Source of the DNA: an uncultured Bacteroidales bacterium
Lineage (GTDB): Bacteria > Bacteroidota > Bacteroidia > Bacteroidales > Bacteroidaceae
DNA length: 64,000 nt
Direction: 5' to 3'
Assembly: GCA_902801325.1 (NCBI GenBank)
Contig: CADCHQ010000002.1
Span: 99,289-163,288 of the forward strand
Shown here piece by piece: positions 45,578-54,178 of the stretch. Each line of letters starts with the position of its first letter. The stretch's first letter is position 1. Below the pieces are notes generated by a model. The model was given only the letters and a program-made list of their open reading frames with translations. It ran no database searches and was not told the origin of the DNA. Position numbers and translations under genes: made by a program.

Positions 45578-45703
45578 TCTTTCGAAACCTCAGACGCCAA
45601 AGGCGGCGGATGGATTGGCGAATCGGAGCAAACTGGTTTGAGTTTGAGTCGTCAATTCAGACGACAAGGCCGAAAGGCCTAAGAGGTGGAGAAAGGTTTT
45701 TTT
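45578..45703 (+). ncRNA. Candidate structured RNA closed by a split stem and ending in a T-run
   Basis: A closing stem pairs 45578-45583 (TCTTTC) with 45691-45696 (GAAAGG) and 45587-45591 (ACCTC) with 45683-45687 (GAGGT). These are separated by a GAA/GGA internal loop able to form three tandem G-A pairs. Inside are hairpins CGCC-AAA-GGCG (45595-45605), GATT-GGCG-AATC (45613-45624), CAAA-CTGG-TTTG (45629-45640), GTCGTC-AATTCA-GACGAC (45648-45665) and AGGCC-GAAA-GGCCT (45667-45680, a GNRA tetraloop). Seven Ts follow at 45697-45703, which sets the plus strand. I do not recognise the family. It could instead be an untranslated-region element or a chance fold. Confidence 0.55.
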
Positions 45704-45772
45704 ATGTTTTTGTTAAAATACAGTTAGAAAAGGGCTGTCTCAATTCTATCGATTTAACTCCATTACTCCTAA

Positions 45773-45852
45773 AAATCGTGAAATCGTGAAATTGTGAAAT
45801 CGTGAAATCGTCCAATCGTGAAATCATCAAATCGTGCAATCGTTAAATCGTT
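45773..45852. repeat. Ten tandem 8-bp units abutting the porT promoter
   Basis: Ten consecutive units of consensus AAATCGTG fill exactly 80 bp, with one to three changes per unit. The final base of the last unit is the first base of the -7 box TAATTTTG. The -33 region therefore lies inside the array, so a change in copy number would alter upstream sequence but not the -7 box. Confidence 0.85.
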
Positions 45853-45859
45853 AATTTTG
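45852..45859 (+). promoter_or_regulatory. -7 box of the porT-like gene
   Basis: TAATTTTG lies 49 nt before the ATG at 45909 and joins the 8-bp array on its left. Confidence 0.6.
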
Positions 45860-45908
45860 CGTGCGCGGGCAATAAAAGAGGGGAAGTGTTCGTTTTTTAT
45901 GAGGATTG

Positions 45909-46664
45909 ATGGAAATGAAACGTTGTAAGTACATCCTGCTGACGCTGGTTATGCTCTTTGGCATAGCCCCGTCTTCTGTTGTCCGTCTTCAGTTCACGGT
46001 AGGCGAGATGCAGGGTCAGGAACGCAAGTTGCAGCACCGTCCCTTCCTGGACATGCGCAAGCTGCACTGGGGCTTTATGTTCGGACTGCAGATGCAAGAC
46101 ATGGAGTTCAAAAACAAAGGCATCACCGACCCAGAGACAGGCGAGCAGTGGTATGTCGACGTCGACTCGTACAACCCGGGCTTCTCGGTGGGAATACTGG
46201 GCGAACTGCGTCTGTCGAAGCACTTTGCACTGAGAGCTACGCCGTCGATGTACTTCGGGCAGAAACGCATCTGGTTCCACGAACAAAACAGCGGACGCGA
46301 CACCACGCAAGTGCTGAAGAGTGCCTACATCGCACTGCCCATCAACATCAAGTTCTCGGCACCCCGATACAACAATTTCAGACCTTATTTCGTGGCTGGA
46401 GCAGCACCTGCCATCGACCTTGCCAACCACAAGCACAGGGCCATCCGCACCAACCCCTTCGACTGCTTCATAGAGGTGGGTATGGGATGTGACATGTATC
46501 TGCCCTTCTTCAAACTCATTCCCGAACTGAAGTTCTCGTTCGGTCTGCTCGACATTCTGCAGAAGAAGCGCACCGACCTCATCGACAACAGTCTGATGAA
46601 GTACACCAACGCCGTCGGTGGTGCACACACAAAGATGATCACGCTTACGCTGTATTTTGAGTAG
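45909..46664 (+). CDS. porT: PorT-like outer membrane protein of the type IX secretion system
   Basis: The ATG at 45909 gives 251 residues with a signal peptide (KYILLTLVMLFGIAPSS). KLHWGFMFGLQMQDMEF begins the barrel, followed by RLSKHFALRATPSMYFGQKRI and ALPINIKFSAPRYNNFRPYFVAG, with the C-terminal aromatic TLTLYFE. These features match PorT, an eight-stranded barrel needed for type IX secretion. Length (about 245) fits. An upstream TTG at 45906 adds one residue only. With the PorE-like gene at 28.2 kb it suggests an active secretion system, although the two genes are distant. Confidence 0.82.
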   Translation: MEMKRCKYILLTLVMLFGIAPSSVVRLQFTVGEMQGQERKLQHRPFLDMRKLHWGFMFGLQMQDMEFKNKGITDPETGEQWYVDVDSYNPGFSVGILGELRLSKHFALRATPSMYFGQKRIWFHEQNSGRDTTQVLKSAYIALPINIKFSAPRYNNFRPYFVAGAAPAIDLANHKHRAIRTNPFDCFIEVGMGCDMYLPFFKLIPELKFSFGLLDILQKKRTDLIDNSLMKYTNAVGGAHTKMITLTLYFE

Positions 46665-46667
46665 GTA

Positions 46668-46779
46668 AGCCTCTCCCTAGCCCTCTCCTCAAGAGAGGGA
46701 ACAGTATCTCTTCCCCTTGAGGGGGAAGCCGGAAGGGGGCATATTCTTCCCCTTGAGGGGGAAGTTGGGAGGGGGCTTC
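46668..46779. repeat. Three GC-rich palindromes between convergent porT and nucleotidase genes
   Basis: CCCTCTC-CTCA-AGAGAGGG is followed by two nearly identical copies of CTTCCCCTTGAGGGGGAAG about 36 bp apart, each with a GGGGGC tail. They fill the entire gap and may also terminate both transcripts. Confidence 0.65.
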
Positions 46780-46780
46780 T

Positions 46781-47626
46781 TTAAAACTCGAACTGCAGCA
46801 GTCCCACGAACTGACCATTCTTACCCTGATGGTCGAGAGGAATCTCACGTCCGTCGGCATTAGGCACGTATTTCGTGTACTCGAAATAGCTGTGGCTGTG
46901 GCCTCCCAACACCACGTCGATGCCTCGCGTCTGACGAATGACGGCAAGGTCCTGATCGTCGCGATCGCCATAGCCCAGATGCGACAGACAAACGACGAAA
47001 TCGCATCCCTCCTCATTCCTCAACTTATCGACAACGGCCTGAGCCACCTCCACGGGATGGTGGTACTTGACACCCTCGCAGTTGGCGGCTGAGACGAGGC
47101 CTTCCAACTGCGGACAGAGGCCAAAGATGCCCACACGCATGCCCGCACGCTCCTTAATGATGTATGGCTTGACGAGTCCCTCGCACACGGTGCCCGTGAA
47201 GTCGTAGTTCGAACAGACAATGGGGAACTGTGCCATGCGGAAGAGGCGAGCCATGTTGTCCATACCACAGTCGAATTCGTGATTGCCAATGGTGCAGGCG
47301 TCGTAATGCATGAGATTCATCAACTGCACTTCGGCCTCGCCCTTAAACAGGCTGTAGTAGACACTGCCCTGAGAGAAGTCGCCACAGTCGAGCAGCAGCA
47401 AGTCGGGGTGTTCCTGACGCAGTTGCTTGATGAGCGACACACGACGGATGAAACCGCCCTTGTCGGCTTGTTCGGGCTTGACGTCGTTGGGCGAAATGGG
47501 TTCGATGCACGAGTGCGTGTCACTGGTGTGAACGAGAGTCAGCGTCTGGGCAAACGACAAATGGAAAATGGAAAATTGAAAATTGAAAATTATAAATAGT
47601 AATACTATGCGTTTCATATCATTCAA
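46781..47626 (-). CDS. Metallophosphatase domain of a split 5'-nucleotidase
   Basis: The 281-residue protein has a signal peptide (LLFIIFNFQFSIFHLSFAQ). The metallophosphoesterase ligands are seen as HTSDTHSC, DCGDFSQG, IGNHEFD and VVLGGHSHSYFE. It corresponds to the N-terminal half of UshA-type 5'-nucleotidases and would dephosphorylate nucleotides in the periplasm. The substrate-binding half is encoded by the preceding gene, 40 nt upstream. The signal core is encoded by AATTTTCAATTTTC-like repeats. The Met at 47617 (MKRIVLL) is an equally good start. Confidence 0.85.
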   Translation of the reverse strand: MNDMKRIVLLFIIFNFQFSIFHLSFAQTLTLVHTSDTHSCIEPISPNDVKPEQADKGGFIRRVSLIKQLRQEHPDLLLLDCGDFSQGSVYYSLFKGEAEVQLMNLMHYDACTIGNHEFDCGMDNMARLFRMAQFPIVCSNYDFTGTVCEGLVKPYIIKERAGMRVGIFGLCPQLEGLVSAANCEGVKYHHPVEVAQAVVDKLRNEEGCDFVVCLSHLGYGDRDDQDLAVIRQTRGIDVVLGGHSHSYFEYTKYVPNADGREIPLDHQGKNGQFVGLLQFEF

Positions 47627-47666
47627 TTTAAACCTTATAACCTTATAACCTCAAAACCATATAACC

Positions 47667-48407
47667 TCATTTAACAAGAATGCGGCCTTCAATCTTCGAT
47701 GAAATGGGCGATTTTTGCTTGACGTACTGCATCATGCAATCGCGAGAGAAGAGGTCACTGACATCGACCTTCTGGGCCTTCTTGAACGAATAGAGGCGGT
47801 CGTTGCCCTCTGCCAGATAGTCGAGCGTGGCAATGCGATATGTGCGATTGGGGTCGATGGGCTGTCCACTCACCTTAGCATCCACCAATTTGCCATCCTG
47901 CGTGATTACCAACCGCACTTCCCTACTCACACCATCGCCATGCACTGCGGCCACATCCTGAAACAGCGACAGGAGGTCGGAACCCTTGATGTAGACCACA
48001 GCCAAACGATTGTCGAACGGCGAGATGAGGATGATGTCGCCACGCCTTACAACGCCCTTAGGCATGTTGTTGCGCAGACCTCCAACATTCACTATACCCA
48101 GGTCGGCTTTCTTGCCATCCTTGAAGTCGGAATACTCCATCAAGACGTCGGCTGCCCAGTTAGAGAGCAGACTCTCTGGCCGTGCGCCACTCATGCCCAC
48201 CAGGCTTTCGCCCAGGACTGGAGCCATCACGCTATCCACCGATGCCTTGTACTTCGACACGATGCGAAGCGCTTCGCTATCGGGATTCCTATCCAGCACG
48301 TTGGTCACTTCCAGTCGTTCTGTGGTAATGACGCGTTGGGCGTTGATCCAGTTGACAGTTGAAAGCTGACAGTTGAAAAACAGGAACAGGAGCAATGTCT
48401 TTTTCAT
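47667..48407 (-). CDS. 5'-nucleotidase C-terminal domain protein
   Basis: The 246-residue protein has a signal peptide (KKTLLLFLFFNCQLSTVNWINAQ). Family motifs of the 5-nucleotidase C domain are SLLSNWAADVLMEYS, LGIVNVGGLRNNMPKG and the NRTYRIATLDYLAEG segment. In fused enzymes this domain follows the metallophosphatase; here it is a separate gene placed first. Split pairs like this are known in Bacteroides. The part of the signal peptide around CQLSTVNW comes from TTGACAGTTGAAA-type units. Confidence 0.86.
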   Translation of the reverse strand: MKKTLLLFLFFNCQLSTVNWINAQRVITTERLEVTNVLDRNPDSEALRIVSKYKASVDSVMAPVLGESLVGMSGARPESLLSNWAADVLMEYSDFKDGKKADLGIVNVGGLRNNMPKGVVRRGDIILISPFDNRLAVVYIKGSDLLSLFQDVAAVHGDGVSREVRLVITQDGKLVDAKVSGQPIDPNRTYRIATLDYLAEGNDRLYSFKKAQKVDVSDLFSRDCMMQYVKQKSPISSKIEGRILVK

Positions 48408-48433
48408 ACCTTATTATATATATATAACGTCAA

Positions 48434-48441
48434 CAAAGATA
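48434..48441 (-). promoter_or_regulatory. -7 box of the split nucleotidase operon
   Basis: The minus strand reads TATCTTTG, 26 nt before the ATG at 48407. Confidence 0.55.
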
Positions 48442-48535
48442 CAAAAAAGATGATATTCCGTCGCCAAAACGGGCAAAATAACACTTGAAAAAGAAAAAAT
48501 TATGAATTATGGATTGTCAATTATGAATTTTTTAT

Positions 48536-48634
48536 TAATTTTGCACCCGCTTTCCGCCCCAGGTCGCTGGCAGGATGCAGAGTTCCCTGTTATGCCTCGG
48601 GTTGAGATGTACAACAATTTAAAAGACCAAAACA
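48536..48634 (+). promoter_or_regulatory. rplS promoter and candidate ribosomal-protein leader
   Basis: TAATTTTG (48536-48543) is the -7 box. The leader of about 85 nt is GC-richer than its surroundings. CCCAGG (48558-48563) can pair with CCTCGGG (48595-48601), while GGCA (48569-48572) can pair with TGCC (48593-48596). These pairings overlap, so two folds compete. Autoregulation by L19 is a possibility known for other ribosomal-protein leaders. Confidence 0.45.
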
Positions 48635-49000
48635 ATGGCAGATTTAATTAAAATTGCTGAGGAGGCATTTGCTACCGGTAAGCAGCACCCCAAGTTCAAG
48701 GCTGGTGACACCGTTACCGTAGCTTACAAAATCATCGAGGGCAACAAGGAGCGTATCCAGCTCTATCGTGGCGTAGTCATCAAGATTAGCGGCCATGCTG
48801 AAAAGAAGCGCTTCACCGTCCGCAAAATGTCGGGAACAGTGGGTGTAGAGCGTATCTTCCCCATCGAAAGCCCCAACATTGACAGCATTACCGTAAACAA
48901 GGTAGGTAAAGTACGTCGCGCTAAGCTGTACTACCTGCGTAACCTCACCGGTAAGAAAGCTCGCATCGCCGAGAAGCGCGCAGCTGTCGCTGCCGAATAA
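48635..49000 (+). CDS. rplS: Ribosomal protein bL19
   Basis: The 121-residue protein begins [12 protein letters not shown] and has [29 protein letters not shown] and the typical [14 protein letters not shown] and [17 protein letters not shown] segments. It sits at the 30S-50S interface. It has its own promoter and leader, and is not part of the trmD-rplS arrangement seen elsewhere. Confidence 0.97.
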   Translation: MADLIKIAEEAFATGKQHPKFKAGDTVTVAYKIIEGNKERIQLYRGVVIKISGHAEKKRFTVRKMSGTVGVERIFPIESPNIDSITVNKVGKVRRAKLYYLRNLTGKKARIAEKRAAVAAE

Positions 49001-49078
49001 GCGAGCGTCTCGAAATGAATTGGAAAGGCATCAAGGGCAAACGCTCATGATGCCTTTTTTCGGCTAAAGGCTAAAGGC

Positions 49079-49118
49079 AAATCGTCAAATTGTGAAATTG
49101 TCAAATTGTGAAATCGTT
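49079..49118. repeat. Five 8-bp units directly before the CvfB start
   Basis: AAATCGTC, AAATTGTG, AAATTGTC, AAATTGTG and AAATCGTT are contiguous and end 2 nt before the ATG at 49121, in the position where a ribosome-binding region would be. The unit is the same as in the porT array. Confidence 0.75.
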
Positions 49119-49120
49119 CT

Positions 49121-49966
49121 ATGTTCAATGAAATAAACCTTGGAAAGATGAACCGCCTGACAGTGGTCAAGGTGGTGGATTTCGGTATGTATCTCGACGG
49201 AGGAGATGTGCACGGAGAGATTCTCCTGCCCTCTCGGTATGTGCCTGAAGGAACAAAAGTTGGCGATGAACTGGACGTCTTCATCTATCTCGATCAAGAC
49301 GAACGCCTCGTGGCTACCACCGAACGGCCTCTGGCTCAGGTAGGCGACTTTGCCTGGCTCGAGGTGGCTTGGGTAAACAATTTCGGTGCCTTCCTCCACT
49401 GGGGACCTATGAAGGACCTCTTCGTGCCCTTCCGTGAACAGAAGATGAAGATGCAGAAGGGCAACCGATACATCGTGCACGTCCATCTCGACGAAGAAAG
49501 TCATCGCATCATGGCTTCGGCAAAAGTGGAAAAGTTCATGAACCACGACATGCCTCCCTATCGCACTGGAGATGCCGTAGACGTGCTCATCTGGCAAAAG
49601 ACCGACCTAGGATTCAAGGCCATCGTCGATAACCAATTTGGCGGATTGCTTTACGACCACCAAATATTCCGTGAACTGCATACTGGCGACCGCCTGACTG
49701 CCTATGTGCAATACGTGCGTGGTGACGGAAAAATCGATCTCATGCTGCAACCCATTGGTCAGCAGGCAGCAAAGGAGTTTAGCGACGTACTGCTCGAACA
49801 CATTCGCAACAATGGAGGTCACACGACACTGGGCGACAAGAGTCCTGCCGAAGAAATCTACAACGTGTTTGGCGTCAGCAAAAAGGTCTTCAAAAAGGCC
49901 GTTGGCGACCTGTACAAACGTCACCTCATAGCCATTACGGATGAGGGATTGAAGACCCTCCCCTAG
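49121..49966 (+). CDS. CvfB-type S1 RNA-binding protein
   Basis: The 281-residue protein has S1-like beta-barrels at about 8-65, 70-135 and 145-205 ([44 protein letters not shown]) and a C-terminal winged helix ([22 protein letters not shown]). This matches the CvfB/YitL family, which affects RNA metabolism or virulence gene expression in Firmicutes; its role here is not known. Its last residues (TLP) and stop codon are supplied by a palindromic element. Confidence 0.82.
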   Translation: MFNEINLGKMNRLTVVKVVDFGMYLDGGDVHGEILLPSRYVPEGTKVGDELDVFIYLDQDERLVATTERPLAQVGDFAWLEVAWVNNFGAFLHWGPMKDLFVPFREQKMKMQKGNRYIVHVHLDEESHRIMASAKVEKFMNHDMPPYRTGDAVDVLIWQKTDLGFKAIVDNQFGGLLYDHQIFRELHTGDRLTAYVQYVRGDGKIDLMLQPIGQQAAKEFSDVLLEHIRNNGGHTTLGDKSPAEEIYNVFGVSKKVFKKAVGDLYKRHLIAITDEGLKTLP

Positions 49967-49992
49967 CCCCTCCCTTAAAGGGATGGGAACAG
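49956..49992. repeat. Palindromic element spanning the cvfB stop codon
   Basis: CCCTCCCCTAGCCCCTCCC is followed by the complementary AAAGGGATGGG. It provides the stop codon TAG and lies in the 49-nt gap before lolD. Confidence 0.6.
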
Positions 49993-50015
49993 ATACCCAC
50001 ATAAAGAATCAGATC

Positions 50016-50747
50016 ATGGAAATGCAAAACATTCAAATGGAAAATGTAACCACGCCCCGCCCTACAAGGGAGGGGAAAGGGGGAGAGTCCAATATAATCA
50101 AGCTAAGGGGCATCACCAAGAGTTTCGGTTCGTTGCAAGTGTTGAAAGGAATCGACCTCGACATCGCACAGGGCGAAATCGTGAGTATTGTCGGACCAAG
50201 CGGTGCAGGCAAGACCACCTTGCTGCAAATCATGGGGACACTCGACAAAGCCGACAGCGGTACGGTGGAGATTGACGGGGTGGACGTGAACAAGCTGTCG
50301 CAAAACCGACTGGCAAAGTTCAGAAACCAGAAGATAGGTTTCGTGTTTCAGTTCCATCAATTGCTCCCCGAGTTCACAGCTCTGGAAAACATCATGATTC
50401 CGGCCTTCATCGGAGGCGTAAGCAAGAAGGAAGCACGCAAGAAAGCCGAAGAACTGCTGGCTTTCATGGGACTTACCGACCGTGCCAACCATAAGCCCAA
50501 CGAACTGTCGGGTGGCGAAAAGCAACGTGTGGCTGTTGCCCGTGCCCTGGTCAATAATCCTGCCGTGATTATGGCCGACGAACCTTCAGGCAGTCTCGAT
50601 TCACAAAACAAACAAGAACTGCACCAACTCTTCTTCGACTTGCGCAAGCAATATGGTCAGACCTTCGTCATCGTCACTCACGACGAACAACTGGCACAAC
50701 TGACCGATCGCACCATCCACATGCAGGACGGCGTGATTAACAACTAA
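50016..50747 (+). CDS. lolD: LolD-like lipoprotein/efflux ABC transporter ATPase
   Basis: Starting at the ATG 50016, the product has 243 residues. Walker A is GPSGAGKTT, the family signature is [15 protein letters not shown] and Walker B is [14 protein letters not shown]. The [13 protein letters not shown] and [13 protein letters not shown] segments are typical of the LolD/MacB group, which moves lipoproteins to the outer membrane. No permease gene is adjacent. Residues about 12-25 ([14 protein letters not shown]) before [13 protein letters not shown] are encoded by a palindromic element. The stop overlaps that of the convergent antiporter gene. Confidence 0.85.
   Translation: MEMQNIQMENVTTPRPTREGKGGESNIIKLRGITKSFGSLQVLKGIDLDIAQGEIVSIVGPSGAGKTTLLQIMGTLDKADSGTVEIDGVDVNKLSQNRLAKFRNQKIGFVFQFHQLLPEFTALENIMIPAFIGGVSKKEARKKAEELLAFMGLTDRANHKPNELSGGEKQRVAVARALVNNPAVIMADEPSGSLDSQNKQELHQLFFDLRKQYGQTFVIVTHDEQLAQLTDRTIHMQDGVINN
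50049..50090. repeat. Palindromic element in the lolD N-terminal codons
   Basis: CCCCGCCCTACAAGGGAGGGG and a following GGGGGAGAG form the element. It adds about 14 residues ahead of the ATPase core without breaking the frame. Confidence 0.65.
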
Positions 50748-52840
50748 GACCTCGAGAAAATCTTTCTGAACCAATAGCCCTGACGCGTAACGGCACGTCC
50801 GTTAGGCGCAAAGACTGATACCGTATCCATCGGTTCGCCCCACTGGTCGGGATAGAGCAACATGACACTGGTGTGACTGAAATAGCGATGGATGAGCAAA
50901 GGCAACTTGTCGAACTCCGACCGATACGAGATGAAGTCGGGACGAGCTGCAACTACCACCAGCATGTGGTCCTTGTCCAATCGGGATGCCAACGACACGA
51001 ATTGCGACCAACGAGGCATCTCGTAGAACTCACTGCGCAGGTTTCCATGCTTCTGGCCCATATAGCCACGAATGAAAGGCATCGTATCGGGATGGGCATG
51101 GAACTCGACATGACAATCCAACTGCTCGCCAATACGGCTTACGTGCTCGAGCCATTTGTAGAATCCCACTTCATATTCCGCCTTCTGAGGCACAGCCACT
51201 ACGAGATATCGCAAGGTGCCTGGTGCTACGATACAGCGAATGGCCATCACTTCACGGTGGCAACTCTCCAACAGGTTATCGATGACGGTTCCTAACGACG
51301 AACGAGGCATGTCTGTCGTGCGGTCGGCCAGACTTACGATGACCTCACCACACTCGTTCTCAACCATCGTATGCAGGATACCACTGGCAATGTTGGTGGA
51401 AACGCGATTCAGGGTCACCATGTGCACGTCGGCAGCAGCAGCAATCTGTTGAGCCTCAGCCAGCATCTCACGTCCTCGATTGTGGGTTTCCGTACCCATC
51501 TCTTCCTCGTAAGAGACGGTCAGACCTACCATACTTTCTGGTATGTAGGGATTACGGATGAGCATAGCCATCTGCGTCATTACCCCCACATAAGACTCCT
51601 GCGAATAGGCCACCAAGCACTTGCCGTGATACGAACCGCGATTCTCCTCCAGCTGAGTTTCCTTCAAAGCCAGGCGACGGGCTCCGTAGGTCGTGGCCAA
51701 CGAAGAGATAATGCACGAGAACAGAATGAGCATGACCGTGCCGTTGAGCACCGAATTGTCCATCAGGTTAACGGCAGGGTCGGTGCCTATCATCACTATC
51801 GCCAGCGCACCTGCGGCATGTGAATTGGTCAGCCCAAACATCAGCATGCTGCTGTCACGGTCGCCCCGCGAGGTAAACCTCATGACCTCCGCTGCCAGCA
51901 ATTTGCCCAGCGTGGCTGCCACGACCATAACAAAGACTATCCACATCGTGTTGGTGTCACTCACAAGAATGCCGACGTCGATGATCATGCCCACTCCGAT
52001 AAGGAAATAAGGAATGAACAACGCATTGCCCACAAACTCGATGCGATTCATCAAAGGCGACGTGCGTGGGATAAGGCGGTTGACGACCAAACCTGCCAGG
52101 AATGCACCCAACAAGCCTTCGAGACCTGCCAAATCGGCCAAGGCGGCACTGAGGAACATCAGCGAAAGGATGAAGATGAACTGCATGACGCTGTCGTCAT
52201 AGCGACGCAGAAACCACCGCCCCAACCTGGGGAAAGCCAGAATGACAAACAGCCCATAAGCCACACACTTCAAGGCAAACCACAGCCAGAAGTGCCAATC
52301 AGAGTCGGCCCTCATCCGCCCCACTGTCACTGCCACCAGCAACAGGGCAAGGAAAATGGCTATGACGGTGGCCACCACAGAAATGACCACACTGCGATGC
52401 CTTCCCAATCCATAGCGACGAGCTATGGGGTAGGACACCAGTGTGTGGGAGGCAAACAGGCATCCCAAAAGGGACGAGGTGCCTGGCCCATAGTGGAGTA
52501 TGAACTGAGCCGATGCTCCCCCTATAAGAAGAGGTATGAAGAACGTGAGCAAACCGAACTGCAGCCCACGCCGGCCATAATGCTCCACACTGCCCATGTC
52601 CAACTCCAAAGCAGCCAAGAACATGATGTAGTAGATGCCCACTTGTCCGAATATCTCGAACGAGCGGTCACGTTCTATTACATTCAGTCCGAATGGACCA
52701 ATGATAACGCCCGCCAACATCAAGCCAATGATGTGCGGAACGCGTATGCGACGTAGCAGCAACGGAGCAAAGAGGATGATGACCAAGACAAGGAAAAAGG
52801 TCCATGTGGGGTCTGTTATCAGTGCTGGAGTAGTATTCAT
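50744..52840 (-). CDS. CPA2-type cation:proton antiporter with C-terminal soluble domains
   Basis: The 698-residue protein has about twelve helices in residues 1-400 ([60 protein letters not shown]). A C-terminal region of about 300 residues resembles two universal-stress-protein-like folds. Members exchange Na+ or K+ for H+ at the inner membrane. It starts 4 nt after its -7 box motif in the divergent region with the MFS gene, so its leader is very short. Its stop codon interlocks with that of lolD. Confidence 0.85.
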   Translation of the reverse strand: MNTTPALITDPTWTFFLVLVIILFAPLLLRRIRVPHIIGLMLAGVIIGPFGLNVIERDRSFEIFGQVGIYYIMFLAALELDMGSVEHYGRRGLQFGLLTFFIPLLIGGASAQFILHYGPGTSSLLGCLFASHTLVSYPIARRYGLGRHRSVVISVVATVIAIFLALLLVAVTVGRMRADSDWHFWLWFALKCVAYGLFVILAFPRLGRWFLRRYDDSVMQFIFILSLMFLSAALADLAGLEGLLGAFLAGLVVNRLIPRTSPLMNRIEFVGNALFIPYFLIGVGMIIDVGILVSDTNTMWIVFVMVVAATLGKLLAAEVMRFTSRGDRDSSMLMFGLTNSHAAGALAIVMIGTDPAVNLMDNSVLNGTVMLILFSCIISSLATTYGARRLALKETQLEENRGSYHGKCLVAYSQESYVGVMTQMAMLIRNPYIPESMVGLTVSYEEEMGTETHNRGREMLAEAQQIAAAADVHMVTLNRVSTNIASGILHTMVENECGEVIVSLADRTTDMPRSSLGTVIDNLLESCHREVMAIRCIVAPGTLRYLVVAVPQKAEYEVGFYKWLEHVSRIGEQLDCHVEFHAHPDTMPFIRGYMGQKHGNLRSEFYEMPRWSQFVSLASRLDKDHMLVVVAARPDFISYRSEFDKLPLLIHRYFSHTSVMLLYPDQWGEPMDTVSVFAPNGRAVTRQGYWFRKIFSRS

Positions 52841-52844
52841 GGTG

Positions 52845-52904
52845 CAAAAATACGAAATATTTGTGAATTGTGAATTGCGAATTGTGAATTATTATGTAAC
52901 TTTG
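52845..52904. promoter_or_regulatory. Divergent promoters of the antiporter and MFS genes
   Basis: TATTTTTG on the minus strand (52845-52852) ends 4 nt from the antiporter start. TAACTTTG on the plus strand (52897-52904) is 28 nt before the MFS ATG. Between them are GTGAATTG/CGAATTG-like repeated units. Confidence 0.55.
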
Positions 52905-52932
52905 CACACACATTCAGCACGAGAGGTCGTCA

Positions 52933-54156
52933 ATGGAAAGACTCTGGAACAGAAACTATTGCAAGGTGATGGCAGCCAATTTCCTTCTTTTTGCTGCCTT
53001 TTATCTCTTCACTCCGCTTCTGCCCATCTACCTTAGCGAGCATTTTGGTGCCACCAAGGACGTAGTGGGCATGGTGCTGTCGCTGTTCTCTGTCACGGCG
53101 TTGGTGTGCCGCCCCTTCAGCGGGTATTTCGTCGATTCCTTCCCTCGCAAACGAGTCCTCATGGTGTGCTTCGCCTTGTTTTCCGCCTTCTTCGTAGGCT
53201 ATCTGACAGCAGGCACCCTGCTTCTCTTTGCCGTGGTGCGCACCCTGCACGGCGGTCCCTTCGGGGCTGTCACCGTGGCCAACTCCACCGTGGCCATCGA
53301 CGTTCTGCCTTCTTCGCGCCGCACCGAGGGCATTGGCTATTATGGCCTCAGCAACAATCTGGCCATGGCATTGGCACCCACCATAGGCATCGGGATCTTC
53401 AAACTCTTCCACAGCTTCGAGCTGCTCTTCTGGCTCTCCCTGCTGATGGCCTGCCTGGGCATGGCCGTCGATGCCACCGTGCGCCTGCCTCACAAGGAAC
53501 AGTTCAAGAACAAAGCCCCTCTGTCGCTCGACCGCTTCTTCCTCCTGCGTGGCTGGCTGCTGGGGTTCAACATGGTGGCCTTCGGATTCTGCTTCGGTGT
53601 GCTCAGCACCTATCTGGCCATCTACAGTCAGGAAACCATGGGCATCACGGGGGGCACTGGCACCTATTTCATGCTCCTTTCTGCCGGTCTCATGCTGTCC
53701 CGCCTGCAAGGTGCCCGCTCGCTGCGCCAAGGCCGGCTGACCCACAACGCCGCCACCGGCATGTGCATTTCGCTCTTTGGCTACACCTTATTTATATTAA
53801 TGCCCACACTTGCCCAATCGTCCTTCATCCATCATCCATTGTCCATGGCCATAGGCTACTATAGCTCGGCACTGCTCATCGGGTTGGGCAACGGGCACAT
53901 GTGGCCCGCCTTCCAGAACATGACCATCAGTGTGGCACGAAACAACCAGCGCGGCACGGCCAACTCCACCATACTCATCTCATGGGACATAGGCATGGGA
54001 CTGGGTGTGCTGGGCGGGGGCGTAGTGGCCGAATATCTTGGCTACGGCGTTGCCTTCTGGACGGTCGTAGCAGTCAACCTCTGCGGTGTGCTCACCTATT
54101 TCCTCGCCACCCGCAGCTTCTTCCTCCATCGCAACCTCAACCCCTTAGTTCACTGA
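52933..54156 (+). CDS. Major facilitator superfamily transporter
   Basis: The 407-residue protein has twelve likely helices. It begins RNYCKVMAANFLLFAAFYLFTPLLP and has the loop 2-3 motif SGYFVDSFPRKRV. RTLHGGPFGAVTVANSTVA marks helix 4. It belongs to the sugar/drug exporter-like group of small MFS carriers; the substrate is unknown. It is followed after 22 nt by asd, perhaps in one transcript. Confidence 0.8.
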   Translation: MERLWNRNYCKVMAANFLLFAAFYLFTPLLPIYLSEHFGATKDVVGMVLSLFSVTALVCRPFSGYFVDSFPRKRVLMVCFALFSAFFVGYLTAGTLLLFAVVRTLHGGPFGAVTVANSTVAIDVLPSSRRTEGIGYYGLSNNLAMALAPTIGIGIFKLFHSFELLFWLSLLMACLGMAVDATVRLPHKEQFKNKAPLSLDRFFLLRGWLLGFNMVAFGFCFGVLSTYLAIYSQETMGITGGTGTYFMLLSAGLMLSRLQGARSLRQGRLTHNAATGMCISLFGYTLFILMPTLAQSSFIHHPLSMAIGYYSSALLIGLGNGHMWPAFQNMTISVARNNQRGTANSTILISWDIGMGLGVLGGGVVAEYLGYGVAFWTVVAVNLCGVLTYFLATRSFFLHRNLNPLVH

Positions 54157-54178
54157 ACAAACATAATCCTTACATAAT

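Larger units (their letters stand above)
44600..45908. other. 1.3-kb gene-free stretch between the dockerin genes and porT
   Basis: Left to right it holds the dockerin promoter, a 22-bp-period direct repeat, an AT-only segment (45057-45139) between inverted GTTGC-rich arms, an orphan -7 box, two palindromic-element copies, a candidate structured RNA, and a ten-copy 8-bp array leading into the porT promoter. Open frames of up to 93 codons here have biased composition and no family features and are not called. Confidence 0.6.

Noticed and set aside
45508..45789. A 93-codon open frame in the gene-free stretch
   Set aside because: It crosses the candidate RNA and part of the tandem array and its product has no family features.
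45773..45852. CRISPR-like array
   Set aside because: Units are 8 bp with no spacers, and no cas gene is present.
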